A stretch of 64,000 nucleotides of DNA, from the NCBI RefSeq assembly GCF_025766255.1, contig NW_026516677.1, positions 434,001-498,000 on the forward strand, read 5' to 3'. The notes under the pieces are model-generated. The model ran no database searches, was not told the DNA's origin, and saw nothing but the letters and a program-made list of their open reading frames with translations. This stretch comes from Zychaea mexicana. Its lineage: Eukaryota > Mucoromycota > Mucoromycetes > Mucorales > Lichtheimiaceae. Of the stretch, positions 1 through 11,610 are shown piece after piece (the first letter of the stretch is position 1; each line of letters begins with the position of its first letter). A program made the position numbers and the translations under genes.

Positions 1-2333
1 GCTGCAAGATCCACCCTCTTCATTTACGGAGAACACGCTTTTACTCGAGTTTGAGGATGGGTTCTACACTGCGCCAGATATTGTGGTAAAGTTGTCTTTT
101 TCTCCTTATGCATGTTTGATGCAGACGTATATGCAGTCTCTTTTGTTTCGCCTTACACTGACTTGAAACTGCTTCTTTATTTTTCCCATTAGTCAAAACT
201 AATTATACAAAGCAAAAGATCGAGTTTGATTGATCCATACGGAGAGAATGATCAAGCAAGCATCGATACTGAGCATTCGGTCAACAAAGTAAAAGACCTC
301 CTGCAATTCTTTTACATTAGTGGCTTATGTATATATGATACGTGTGTCGAACATCTCATTGATACATATATTTCTTTATTAGTCTAAGCGATCGTATAGT
401 CTAGACAACCTTCTCAAGTATGTTCTCATCGAATGCTCGGGGTAAAAGGGAGACCTGATGCATGATAACAAAAGCCATTAACTTTTCAAACTTCTAGGGT
501 TAATACCTTAAAACAATGTATATTCGATACCCAAAAGTCTGCCGAACAAGTACGACAAAATATAAGTGATATTTTAATCAAAGAAGATAATCGGTTTCGT
601 CTGGTAAGAACTTGATAGAAAGGACCCCTATTGTCCTATTATATATCCGTTACTTTGTGAACAGATCTTAACTCATTCTTGATGACAGGCACGGGAACGT
701 GACCAACGACAATGTAAATTGGAAGGGATAGAAGCTGAGCTTGTCAAAGAAAAAATTGGTATTCGCAAAGGTAAATATAATACAACAATACTAAATTACC
801 CTCTTGGTGTTAATTATCGTATAATCTTTAGGACGCCAACGGATAGCCCATCTACGAGATTTGCTAGCTAAGCGCAAATCTGAACTAAGCAAGTCCCACG
901 AGTGTCTTGAAGCCGAAAAAGAGGACTTGGCGGATAATGAACAATTACTTGAACGCAGTATACAAACACACGAACGCCTTTTCCATCAATTGAATCGTCG
1001 CAAAAAGGAGCTTGTAGCCGATTTATTTTCCATATACCCCATTGAACAGGTAAGAAAAAAACAAATCCTTTCTTTTGAATTCTGCTACTATTTCCCATTT
1101 CCCTCTTTGGGTATCGCATATATTTCCTTGGTTGATTATATATAAAAAAACAAGTCGTTCGATGATATGCATCAGTTTTGTATACGGGACATATACCTAC
1201 CCAATTCCGTTTACACCGGATGTAACGACGAGTCGATCGCAACCGCATTAGGATTTACGGCACATCTTGTTTCCATGTTGGCATTTTACCTTGATATTCC
1301 TTTGAGATATCCTATTCGGCCCATGGGTTCCAGAGCTTCCATCAAGGATCCCGTATCGTCGATTAGCGGGCCCACAGAGTATGTATCTCTATCATCCACA
1401 ATTATCTGTCAGTTTTGCGTGTATACTTACTCAACAAAATGATCGCCAGGTTTCCACTTTATGCAAAAGGCGTCGATCGCTACCGATTCGAATTCGGTGT
1501 GTTTTTACTCAATAAGAACATTGAACAGGTAAGAACCGTCGTTCTTGAATGCGCTAGCACTGATAGTAACAGATGTTTTGGTGTGTGTGTGTGTGTATAT
1601 ATATATGTGTGTGGAGGAAAAATATACTAAGTAGGCCTTCAAATTGATGTATCTTTAGTTAATGAATGCCTACGGCTTAATTGTCATTGATCTCCGTTAC
1701 ACGCTTCCCAATATTCACTATTTCATTCAAGCCATCCTTACCACCTCCATATCATCCGGTCCAACATCCATGTCTGTATTATCAATATCATCATACGCAA
1801 ACCAACCAGGTGGCGATCCAACAGAAGCGACTAACAGCAACAACAAGAGCAAACGAAGATCGCGGCTATTACGGCACCGTATCACTCCTGAACAACAAAC
1901 TGTGTCTTCTGCGCCTGCTCCTGCTAGTACCACTTCTTCAACCACGAGTCATCATTCGAAGGGTCCTAACCACCAACGCACTTCAAGTCTCAATGGGTCT
2001 ATAAAAAGTCCACTCACTGCTGCTGCTGCTGTTTCAGTCGACGAACATGAACAACACGGAAGCAACCATCTCACTTTGCAACCTATCGTAAATAACGCAT
2101 CACCACCCGTCGCTCCGTCCCCATCCACATCGACCGCCTCTGTTACTAAAAATATATCCAATTCGCCAAAATATGGTGCATCTCCCACCGCTGCATTTGT
2201 TGGGGCATCTCAAGCCATGGCAGCGCCGCCAACATTGGATACTGTAACGACAATATCTAATTGCAACAGTAACAATAATGATTCTAGTACTAGTAAACAG
2301 AAGGAGGTCGCAGCAGAACAAGCATTTTGGTAG
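1..2333 (+). CDS. Vps38/UVRAG-like subunit of PI3-kinase complex II (5' end outside window)
   Basis: Nine exons are visible: 2-85, 193-288, 383-417, 498-603, 689-770, 832-1049, 1155-1378, 1450-1528 and 1659-2333. The reading frame stays open across all junctions, giving 532 residues before TAG. A predicted coiled coil (exons 4-6, rich in E/K/L) precedes a conserved block with IRDIYLPNS, ATALGF, HLVSMLAFYL, PLRYPI, FGVFLLNKNIEQL and LRYTLPN. That order is characteristic of the UVRAG/Vps38 C-terminal region (BARA-like). In known members this subunit replaces Atg14 in the Vps34-Vps15-Vps30 complex that makes PI3P on endosomes. The last 170 residues are Ser/Thr/Asn/Ala-rich low complexity, a family-variable tail. 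The start codon and any C2-like N-terminus lie left of the window. Confidence 0.85.
1581..1613. repeat. GT/AT dinucleotide microsatellite in an intron
   Basis: A run of GT units grades into AT units and back to GT within the last intron of the UVRAG-like gene (1529-1658). It is a simple sequence repeat with no sign of function beyond possible length polymorphism. Confidence 0.85.
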
Positions 2334-2909
2334 ATATATTATCCATCTCCCACACTCACTTTATCTATATATACGTCACACACCAAACAAATATATCTAT
2401 ATACAACATACCAAATCCAACAAGGTCCTCTCCCTACCTACCACCACACACACACATACACACGAAGTTTCTGCACATAGTATACGCCACAAAACAAGAA
2501 GCACCGCAAAATATATATGAATTGCATACATTTTAGCTCACATACTAAGCTCAATTTTGCCTTTAATCAAAGATTGATAACTTGTATACTTTAGGTGTAT
2601 ACTGTAATGTATGATTTACAAAGTGTTTCTTTGGATGTATGTTACAGCTCTTTTTTTCACTTGAAAGAATAGTATAGCATAGATGGATAACGCTTTTAAT
2701 GGTAAATGCTGTTCTAGAATATGTAGATGAATCATGTATTCCTATGAATGTTAGTAAACGAACCCGCGTGCGCAACAGATGACATGGGCAGCCACACCCA
2801 AATCGACAACTACTGGTGTTCAACAGAGCTACACGAGCCCACGCACACTCAACACTATTTATTCTTTTTTTTTTCTTCAAAAAAAAAAAGAGCTACTACT
2901 ATTCCGAGT
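2334..2909. other. Convergent intergenic region
   Basis: This stretch separates the stop of the UVRAG-like gene from the stop of MFAP1, which is read the other way. It is AT-rich with CA-rich simple sequence near 2445-2465 and A/T homopolymers at 2868-2889. It presumably holds both 3' UTRs. I see no coding sequence in it. Confidence 0.7.
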
Positions 2910-4086
2910 TTACTCATGGTTTCGTTTCCGTCGTTTTGATGCACCTGGATTGTTCCAAGGATCATCTCGTGAAGACGTGTCTTCGGCTGTCAAATGGGTC
3001 CATTTGGTACGACCTGCCAAACCAAAATTCTTGACTTGCATAACCTTGGGTAATATTTCTTTGTTTCGTACTTCATCTATTGTAGGTGCAGAATAATCGC
3101 GTTTCAAGACATCACTTCCCTCATCCTATAACAAAAATTAACCAAAAAAAAGCTTAGTATCCATGTTCATTATTGGGGGGCGGGGGGGTTATATGTATAT
3201 AATGCCCTGATGATCACCCGTTCTCATCTTTCAGTAATATACGATACCTGATAGAAAGCACCCTTATGATAATATTTTTGCAGGTATGTATGCTGTCCAC
3301 GATCCTTCTGTCGTGTCTTCTCGGCCTCCTCCATGTCCATCTGTAACCGTACATCTTCTGGCAGTTCTCTTCTACGCTCAATCTCCTCCTGCTCACGTTC
3401 GCGACTATAATAGGTTGGTTGTTAGCATAAAGAGCTTTTTTTAAGACATGTGATCACAGTATAAAATACATACGCAATGCGCTTCTCTCGGTCTCGTTTG
3501 ATACGCTTGAGTTCACGGACTTTCCAGGCATCGAATTCGGCCTGATCTCCATAATCCGTATCATCCACAGTATCATCTTGAGTAGACAAGTCCTTTTCCA
3601 ACGCTGCAATGATAAAAAACGACAAAAAAATGAGTCGAGTGTTTAGGATATTATGACTAAAAAAAGGGAGAGACAAATGGCTCTTACCTGCTTCCTTTTC
3701 GCGCTTTAATTCGTCTGCAAGCATATTGTGCGACTGTAATTTTCGTTTTTCGAGTTCTTCTTGGTATTTTTGTTCACGTTCTTCTTCTTCTCGTTGTCGC
3801 TGTTCCTGCTGAAGTACTGTTTCTCGATGTGCTCTAGATAGTTAGAAAGAAAATTCGCTAGGTCAATCACTTGCGAATGAATACTAAAGAGTACATTTAA
3901 ATAAGGGAGAAAAAAATCTTTATACTTTGGTATAAACATAGGTTTGGGCATTTTTTGGATTTCGTCTTCGCTTTCTTCACTATCTGTTTCATACTCGCTT
4001 GAGCTCTAACAAAATCGTTCAAATTTGAAAGGTTTAGACGATCTAACATTCTAGAGGAGTTAGCTTTCGTATATATTATTGAGGTA

Positions 4087-4129
<43 letters not shown>

Positions 4130-4609
4130 TCGTTGCTGTTGTAACTGTAAAGCCTTTTGCTTCATGCGTAATCGTTCTCTCGCTCTTTCTTCTTCCTCGA
4201 CCTCTTCTTCCTCTTCTTTCTGTGTTTCTGTTTCTTCTTCTTGGACAAAGCGTCTCCTTCGTCGACCCGAATCGTCTCGTTCTACTGCTACCGATTCCTG
4301 TTGCTGTGCTTGCCGTAATCGTCGTAAACGTCGATCGGATGCTGCATCTTTTTCTGAAATTTCAACTTGTTCGAGACCAGTAACAACTTCTTTTTGTGCA
4401 AACTGTAATTGTTGTTGCTGTTGTTGGTGCTTTCGTTTGGATTCACGTTGTAATTCTTGCTGTCGTTTCTTTTCTTGTTCTAGCTGTTGTTGTTGTTCCT
4501 CCTCTTCTTCACTGTCTGAAAGGTCATCGACGTAATTTTCTGGCACTTGACCAGCTCGATAACGTCTTGCTTGTACAGTAGGTCGGTGCTGATTCGAACG
4601 AGATGCCAT
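2910..4609 (-). CDS. MFAP1-like spliceosomal protein
   Basis: Six exons (4609-4088, 4005-3926, 3833-3688, 3603-3474, 3404-3248, 3125-2910) join in frame to 416 residues, about the usual MFAP1 length. The N-terminus has a basic RRYRAG patch, long acidic and Gln-rich stretches, and RRLRRL. The C-terminal half carries the family signatures KPMFIPK, AWKVRELKRIKRDRE, YLQKYYHKGAF, YSAPT, ILPKVMQVKNFG and GRTKWTHL. MFAP1 homologues are nuclear proteins of the spliceosomal B complex that work with Prp38; despite the name they are not extracellular. The ATG at 4609 is chosen because the acidic/basic N-terminus starts there. An upstream in-frame ATG at 4690 would add leader-like sequence. The gene is divergent from the AP endonuclease across a very short shared promoter. 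Confidence 0.92.
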
Positions 4610-4784
4610 ATTTAAGGGAAGCCAAAAGAGTGGAAAGGTAAATTCCCTCTCTCTTTCTGCTGGCAAAAAAATATAAAAAAGGATGTACACTAGGACTCCG
4701 CTACTTTATTGGAGTTTGACACGCCTAGTGCGAAAGCCATCACAACCACACTTTCTCCGTCTTCCTACCGTTGCCATAACCACA
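4610..4784. promoter_or_regulatory. Short bidirectional promoter between MFAP1 and AP endonuclease
   Basis: Only 175 bases separate the MFAP1 start (4609, minus) from the conserved endonuclease start (4785, plus). An upstream in-frame ATG at 4683 narrows this to 73. Both genes must be driven from this segment. I see no convincing TATA box. Confidence 0.6.
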
Positions 4785-6124
4785 ATGCCACCAAAGAGAA
4801 AGAATTCTAATGCACCCGTCAAGCCTGCAAAAAAGAAGAAAACTTGGGAACCTTTTGATCCCACGCTTCCTAGAAACGTAACGCTTCCTGAGGACATGAC
4901 ATTTCCAAAAGCACCCGAAGGATCGATCAAGCTGGCATCGTTCAATGTCGGCGGTTTGAACAGCAGTATCAAAAAAGGCTTTAAAAATTACGTTGCAGCC
5001 GAGAATGCGGATATTATCTTCTTACAAGAAACAAAGGTGAATCAGCCTGTGTCAACTGCTGTCGACGACAAGGTCTATAAGTATCGTTATTGGGCCTTTG
5101 ATGATAAAAAGGGTTATTGTAAGTCCATAGTTTCTTTTGGTCTTTGTAAGACACGCGTTTAATCTCTTTCGACTTCTTTTTTCGCTTCCCTCCTAAATAT
5201 CACTTTATCTCCACGTATAGCTGGCGTGGCTGTGTTCTCCAAGTATAAGCCAGAAAAGGTGGAAAGAGGCTTGCCAGACTATGATGAAGGCTCGCGTGGA
5301 CGCGTTATTACCTTGTATTTCCCAGCTTTCACGCTAGTTGCTTGCTATGTTCCTAACTCTGGTGACAAACTCAAAAATCTTGAGCGACGTAAAGTATTTA
5401 ATCAACACATGGAAAAATTCTTGCGCTCCCTTCAAAAAGAAGGGCGTGCTGTGATCTGGGCTGGGTAAGCTTCTTTTCTATTGTTGGTATGCGCACTCAT
5501 ACGCTGATCATATTAAAAAATGGAAAGTGCAAATGAATAACCTCAACTTTCATGGATCATCGATTAGTGATTTGAACGTGGCACATACGCGTAAAGATAT
5601 TGCACGGCCTGATACCAATACAAGGTTAGTATCCAGTAGTAACCCGGTCTTATTTTTTCCTTTTGCCGTCTCTCAAGATAAGTGAATACAAGACGATGAT
5701 TGATCAATACAAAATCCATGGTGTGCATGTGCGTGTGTGTAGATCCGCAGGATTTACAGTGGAAGAGCGTGCAGACTTTGACAGAGTACTTGCTACATCT
5801 ACGGACGGAAACGATTTGCCCGGGTTGATCGACACTTGGCGCCATTTTCATCCTGAAACAGAAGGGCATTATACTTATTACTCGTATCGATTCCAGTGCC
5901 GCAGCAAGTTGATCGGTTGGCGACTGGATTATTTTGTGGTGACCCCTGATCTTATGGACAAAGTCGTTGAAAGTGAGATCCGTCAAATAGCATATGGAGC
6001 TAGTGATCATGTCCCTCTCGTACTTGTATTAAAGGATGTAGATATGGGTAATGCAGCGAATGCAAGCAGCCCAGAAGAAGACAATGATAGCAATGATACT
6101 AGTGAAACTAGCGATGCAACGTAG
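4785..6124 (+). CDS. AP endonuclease, exonuclease III/APE1 family
   Basis: Four exons (4785-5118, 5221-5464, 5568-5624, 5743-6124) give 338 residues. The enzyme should cut DNA 5' of abasic sites in base-excision repair. Visible family motifs in order are ASFNVGGL (about residue 51), QETK (metal-binding Glu, about 82), GYSGVAVFS, ACYVPNSG, GDLNVAH, AGFT, GWRLDYF and SDHVP (catalytic Asp-His). The first 20 residues (PKRK, KPAKKKK) resemble a nuclear localisation signal. An in-frame ATG at 4683 adds 34 residues with Arg/Lys/His and no Asp or Glu, which looks like a mitochondrial presequence, so two start sites could yield two isoforms. The C-terminus is an acidic Ser/Asp/Asn tail. There is no sign of damage. 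Confidence 0.93.
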
Positions 6125-6127
6125 AGA

Positions 6128-6133
6128 AATAAA
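6128..6133 (+). terminator. Poly(A) signal AATAAA of the AP endonuclease gene
   Basis: A canonical AATAAA hexamer begins four bases after the stop codon at 6122-6124. The position is unusually close, but the motif and strand fit the gene. Confidence 0.5.
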
Positions 6134-6311
6134 GTAATATTGATGGTGACAATGGATGACACGTATTCAAAAGAAATGAAATGGATGCTATGTAAATATG
6201 AATAGTGGGGGATTGGTTTGCTAATAGTATATGAGTATATATAATAATAAATTGCACACGCAAACACAAAAATAGGTAGCGGGCGGAATGAGAAAATGAA
6301 CAAGGAGTTCT

Positions 6312-7379
6312 TTAAACTTCGTTAGGTTTATACTCGACAGCATCTGGTTTTGCTGCTCCTGAAGTCCAGACCGTTGCAGGGGGCGGTTGGCTGAGCTGGG
6401 CATGGTAGTATTGTGCGCCAGGATGGTGCTGTTGTTGCTGCTGTGGGTCTTGGTAATACTGTACATCGTGTTGCTGTGGATCGTGGTAGTACTGTACATC
6501 GTGGTGTTGCTGTTGTTGTTGTTGTTGCTGCTGTTGTTGTGATTGGTCTTGTAAATTCATGTAACCTCCACTTGTTGGACCTGTAGGAGGTACAAACCGA
6601 CGTGCATAAGCACTTCCTCCAGCACCAGTTTCGCTCATGTCCATTGAAAAGTCTTCAGGCTGTGCTGTGTACTCATCCTTATTCCGTCGTCGTTCTCGGC
6701 GTGTGTACCCTCCGCGTCGACACATACAGGCGATGCACCCTGCCAAGAGAGCCATACAAACTTGATACATAGATTTTATTAATGAATTTAGCGTAGAAAT
6801 ACATATGCGGGTTATGATCAGATCACCCCACCGATCAGCCAACTCACCAACTCACACATTCCAGCACTTACCGATGCCACCTGCTACGGATCCAGCAATA
6901 ACCGCAGTTTTATTCATGTTATTACCATCTCCACTTCCTGGAGATTGCTGCTGTTGCTCTTGGCCAGATGATGATGATGATGAATTTGGCCCTGTAGTAC
7001 CATTACTGGTGTCCTCTGCAGCCTGTCCATTGCTTCCGGTACCATCACCACTTCCGTTTCCACTGCCCTTTGTTGGTGTGCTTCCATCAGAAGGTGATGA
7101 TTCTGAGTCTGTTTGCTGTGCGGGAGGCGTTGGCTTATTGCTTTGATGTGGTTGTTGACTTGCGGTAGGAGTAGCGCTTATACTGGGTGCTGGATTCTTG
7201 TCGCTATTAGTAGGTGCAGGAGCTGCCGATGAAGTTGCCGGTTGATGTTGCGAAGGTGATGCTGAATCGCTACTGTGCTGCTCTTTACCTCCACCACCGA
7301 TGCCTAATAACTGTGCTTCTACACAATGTAGGATGAAGAAAATAGTGATGGCATAGCGTAAGACGGTCGATAACTTCAT
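6312..7379 (-). CDS. Secreted/single-pass surface protein with Ser/Thr-rich ectodomain and polyQ tail
   Basis: Two exons (7379-6872, 6739-6312) encode 311 residues. Residues 1-22 are a signal peptide ending near CVEAQ. An ectodomain of about 130 residues, rich in Ser, Pro, Gly, Thr and Gln, probably carries O-glycans. A single transmembrane stretch at about 158-177 (VIAGSVAGGIG, small-residue rich) follows, then a Cys/Arg stop-transfer (CMCRR). The cytosolic tail has a 12-Gln run and tandem copies of a VQYY[HQ]DPQQ unit. The architecture resembles fungal wall-stress sensors (Mid2/Wsc style), but I see no WSC cysteine domain, so the function is open. The splice junction falls inside the membrane segment. 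Confidence 0.75.
6421..6541. repeat. CAA/CAG-rich repeat coding polyglutamine
   Basis: Read on the minus strand, this block encodes polyGln with interspersed His and the repeated VQYY-DPQQ units in the tail of the surface protein. It mixes perfect trinucleotide runs with an approximate 30-base higher-order repeat, so it is a likely length-variable site. Confidence 0.75.
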
Positions 7380-9244
7380 AGCTTGATTTATTAAATTACA
7401 CTCCTGAAACAGAAGAAAAGAGTAAAATCGTAAGCAAAAATAGATGAAAGGAGAGAAAGAAAGAAAGAAGAAAAAGATGGATGGTAATCTACAACCCCTT
7501 TTCTTCAGACCAGAAGGGGACAACAACCCGCCTCAACTTTATTGGTGTGGTGCCGAGAGTCATTCATCAACGCCTTCTCCTCACTACTAGAGCACAATAT
7601 AAGGTGAAGATCGCCCTCGCTGCATCAATATCAACATGCTGATGGCACCATTGTTTGCCTTTTCTTTTTTTCACACTACATCATTTCTGTTATGTTATTA
7701 AATATGAGATAAAAAAATGGCTCTAACCATTTTTATTTCACTTTTCTAATACATGGAATGGTGGTGCTTCATTGAGCTTCATTTATCCTCTTACTACTAC
7801 ATAAACTTAAGAAGAGAAGAGCTAATGCACTAAAATTTTAATACAAATTTCTGTATGTTTCATATTGCCAGGTGGGCGTATCATATGAAGCTTTGCCATT
7901 TTCAGGGCAATTGATCGTATACCTCCATCTTTTTACCCTTGATCTTTCCGAGAGATACAAGCAGGGTAAATATGAGGTGACCTTGTGTTCCTTATTTTAT
8001 CTATTATTTATTAATATAGTAGCAACCAACGTCAGAATAATAAATTGACACGCTGCATGCTTTTTACCAATGTATTTACTATCATACAACATTGACTGCG
8101 ATCTGGAAAATGCGATCGTGACACATATGTGCAACTCTTCTCAGAAGCTATAAACTTTGATATTTGATCCTCAAGTATCATACAACGACCTGAAGATTTT
8201 CAATTTCTTTATCATGTATACGTTGATAGAACACAAGTAGAAAAATGTCTTTACCACTACATGAATTCCGTTTTTGAGACACATATTTAGACATGGAATA
8301 TCATGCTTCTTTTGTCTTGATTAGTTTGTATGCGCTTTATTCGCTCAACTAGTGATAGCGCAGCCTATGTACTATTATTGTAAAGGGCGAACTTTGAGAA
8401 AGATCAAATCTTTCTGAGGCCATACCAAAAGCTGGATTGATCGAAAGCACTCCTGTGTTATAGTTAGCTTTATTCGTGATTAGCTTTAAACGAACCACTG
8501 TCTAATGCTATCGAGCGTGCTTATTCTGGCAAAGCTCCGCTCAGCCCAGTGACATTCTGCGAATCTTTACTCGTTGCAATTAACAAACTTTATGTTGCTT
8601 ATATGATAGCCGTACATTAGGCTATGCAATGTAACGTACAGTCTAGTTCTAAATCAGTATGCTTTCTGAAAACTAAAGTACGCTATATTTCCTGTAATTC
8701 ATGCTATCTCGCAAGCAGCATCAGCATCAGCAGCACCAAAGCCTGCAGTGTACTATTATACTTCATTACATATTCATTTGTAGTTAAAGAGGGAAGTAAA
8801 CATTATATATAATAATGAGAATCAATCTTTCCTAGCTGAACCTGCTCGTGTGTGGCATACAATAACAGTACTTCTTGACAAGAATAAGATATGTACATAA
8901 ACCACAAGTACCAGAAATGTGATTATACGAAGCCCACTTCTTTACACTTCAAGTTGGTTAGAAAAAGGGAAGGAACAGTTTTTCTTGGGTAAATAAATGG
9001 GAGGGAAAATGCACAGTACACAGTCGTATTTTTCGTTTTCTATCGGCGCACCTGTCAAACTACTGATCGGACCAGGTGTTCCTCTCTTTCCTTTTTGCAC
9101 ATCACTCCTATTTTCTCTCTTTATACACACTCATGCATATAGGCTCAAGTACGCATAAGTACAGCATAAATCCAACGCAAAACGTACAATGTGACGACAG
9201 GCTCCAACAACAACAATAGCCACCACTTTTGGTGTCAAGTGATA
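7380..9244. other. Non-coding intergenic stretch
   Basis: About 1.9 kb of AT-rich sequence follows upstream of the surface-protein gene. The first 250 bases probably carry its promoter and leader (GAAA-rich on the plus strand near 7445-7475). Beyond that no frame stays open with coding character on either strand, and I recognise no repeat or RNA gene. Confidence 0.6.
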
Positions 9245-10952
9245 CTGCACAGATCCTTCAAAGAGTGCAGCTGCATAGTGATTTCACAGCTCCAAACGTT
9301 ACAGCGCCATTTCGCTGAGGGCCACGCAACTTGACACCGCACGACAGGAGATCGCGAAACTAATCCAAGACAACCAAAATATATTGTGGCAGAAACGTCG
9401 ACTTTGGTCAGTGACGAAAATAAAACCGCCAACATTAGAAACGCAAAAAGAGAAAAGTTTACCGAACACAACATCAGCGATAACAGTAATTTGTAAAGCG
9501 CTTATTGCTCAAACGATTGGTTTGTCACCTAATGGACTAGACGAGCAAGAGCTAACACTTCGTCTGAATACGCGCATATCAGGAGTGTGAAGGGGCGTCC
9601 CAGAAATCGCTCAATAGCAAGCAGCAACTGGCGGGAGCCAAGGCGTTATTGGCGAGGACGAGCAATCTTTTTACGAAGGAAATGGACAACAGTTCTACTT
9701 TCAGAAATCGCGTCGATGTGCTGGAAGAGGAGCTGGAAAAGGAAAGAATGGAAAAAACAGAAACGGAACAGCAGCTAAAGATATTGTATATCGAAGAAAA
9801 GTGAGGTCGACGCGTGTGGAGATGGAAACCACAAGTTACACGCAGAAATAATTATAAACAGGCAGCAACGCCTGACATTCAGCAGCAGAACACCGCCGAT
9901 GATTAAGCAGAAGCAGCAGCAACAAAAGGCCAACGTTAAGGTATATCGTCACTAGATTAACTCTATCATAGCCATATGGTATAGAAAACGGGGTCATTGT
10001 ATTGTACCTTAGAATCAGTTGTCAAATCAAAGTGCGTTAATCTTCTTTTTGCTTTACGTGGTTCAGGCTGACCATGCTGAAACTCAAGAGAATACAGTAA
10101 TACTGTACCAACATCGATAAATACAAGATACCGAGGTCCAGGAGCTTACAAAAGCTTTAGAAGAAGAAAAAAAGGAGAAGCATAACAAACGTCAGAAATT
10201 CTCGCAATACAGAAAGCATGCCCAAGTGAACATTCAAATTGCATATGGCAAGCTATCCGAGGCGACCAAGAATTCACCACTATCATACTTACAGACAGAG
10301 ATCGTTACTCATTAAGTATCTTTGTTACTTCCTGTAATAAATAGTCAAAGATGCAGTTGAAAAGTCGCCTTGTAGATTTGCAGATTACTACGAGAGATGC
10401 TTTATGTGATAAATCATCTCATTTGATATCTTGTAAGTAGCAACTGCATACATTATAAACCAAACAATCAATTATGATATACTACCACGACCCTATTCAA
10501 GCCAGGTGTAAAACAAAGCCCATAATATCACTAAGCGACGTAACTAAGCTCATATGAATAATATATTCCGGTTTACTTAGGATGAACGGCTTTCTTGTCG
10601 GATGCAAGACATTTAGGATCTATTGCAAGAGGCCAAGTCGCGCAGAAAGCAGCCCAATGTGTACAAAACCCCATAACCGGAGCCTCATTATGGTAAAAAG
10701 TCATTGGACGACCAAAACGTGCTTTACAAGAGCAGAAAAAATCACAAAGAGACTACTGACTTTTGTTGTTATCATACACCATCTGCTGCTCAGCAGGATA
10801 TGTCATTAGAACGTGCACAGAGGCTGAACATACAGATAGTATGGAAGAGAATGAAAGCATACAATTACCATACTAACATAAGCCTTGTACACAATACATT
10901 ACAAGTGACAAACTTTCGCCACAGGTGGTTAATGCAAAACACGCAACTATGA
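9245..10952 (+). pseudogene. Decayed coiled-coil protein gene
   Basis: Plus-strand fragments with coiled-coil composition lie in changing frames: 9245-9340 (two overlapping frames), 9330-9590 (ends AQTIGLSPNGLDEQELTLRL), 9600-9804 (Leu/Glu/Lys heptad-like, VDVLEEELEKERMEK), 9880-9940 (Gln-rich), 10070-10315 (EVQELTKALEEEKKEK), 10600-10660 and 10704-10952. In-frame stops and single-base shifts separate segments that otherwise read as one long alpha-helical protein. No start codon or domain is recognisable. I infer an old inactivated gene for a coiled-coil protein of unknown function. A functional gene with many unusual introns is less likely because several breaks lack splice consensus. Confidence 0.45.
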
Positions 10953-11512
10953 GCTTTTCCCATTACGGCTAAACAATATAGTAAAGACGGAGCGTGTTAC
11001 ACAAATGTAAATTCAATAGGAAAAGTGCATACTTTTAATACCGTCCATTCCAGTGGTGCAGCCAGTCTTGCTCCAGCGGACAGCATTAGTCTTTCTTTAT
11101 CAAGTTTTGTATATCGGTTAATTGTGGGGTACACTATCCAGAGACACAAAAGATTTAGCAGAGGATAGCAAAAGTCGCATTCACTATTTTTATATCTACG
11201 CAACAACAGCATTAGACATTTATGAAAACAGAACCCGAACTTCATTCCTAGCTTTTGTGACGTCGAAAGTCGTGATTCGTACGTTACATGTGTGTGAGAA
11301 AAAAGAGACAGACATGAGAGGACACAAAGGGCGATGAGAACATTGTTACGTATAAAGGGTGTACAGTGAACAAACAGTAATCTTTGTGGGAGAGAGAAAC
11401 AAACAACCCGATGAAGACGGCACAACGGAAAACGGGATGCCGGAACCTCCGATCCTTTTAAAGGCATTGAATAGCCACTGTTGGCCTAAAACGAGCTCCT
11501 TATTTTCCAACC
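10953..11512. other. Intergenic region upstream of the kelch gene
   Basis: No coding signal is convincing here. A minus-strand open frame at 10997-11467 is Leu/Cys-rich and has no family features. The right-hand part is probably promoter DNA for the kelch protein. Confidence 0.55.
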
Positions 11513-11520
11513 TATAAATA
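11513..11520 (+). promoter_or_regulatory. TATA box of the kelch protein gene
   Basis: TATAAATA lies about 98 bases upstream of the ATG at 11611, a plausible distance for transcription to start near 11545 with a short leader. Confidence 0.5.
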
Positions 11521-11610
11521 TCATACAGTAGTACATAACGCAGGCACAAAAAACTACACATACGGCTTTTCCGTTTCTTTTTGGCAGCATTGCAACAACA
11601 AAGGGACTTA

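Noticed and set aside
4164..4535. Plus-strand Ser/Cys-rich open frame
   Set aside because: It is the antisense shadow of the Glu/Gln/Arg-rich N-terminal exon of MFAP1.
10997..11467. 156-codon minus-strand frame
   Set aside because: It is Cys/Leu/Ser-rich with no domain, upstream of the kelch gene, and has no splice or start support.
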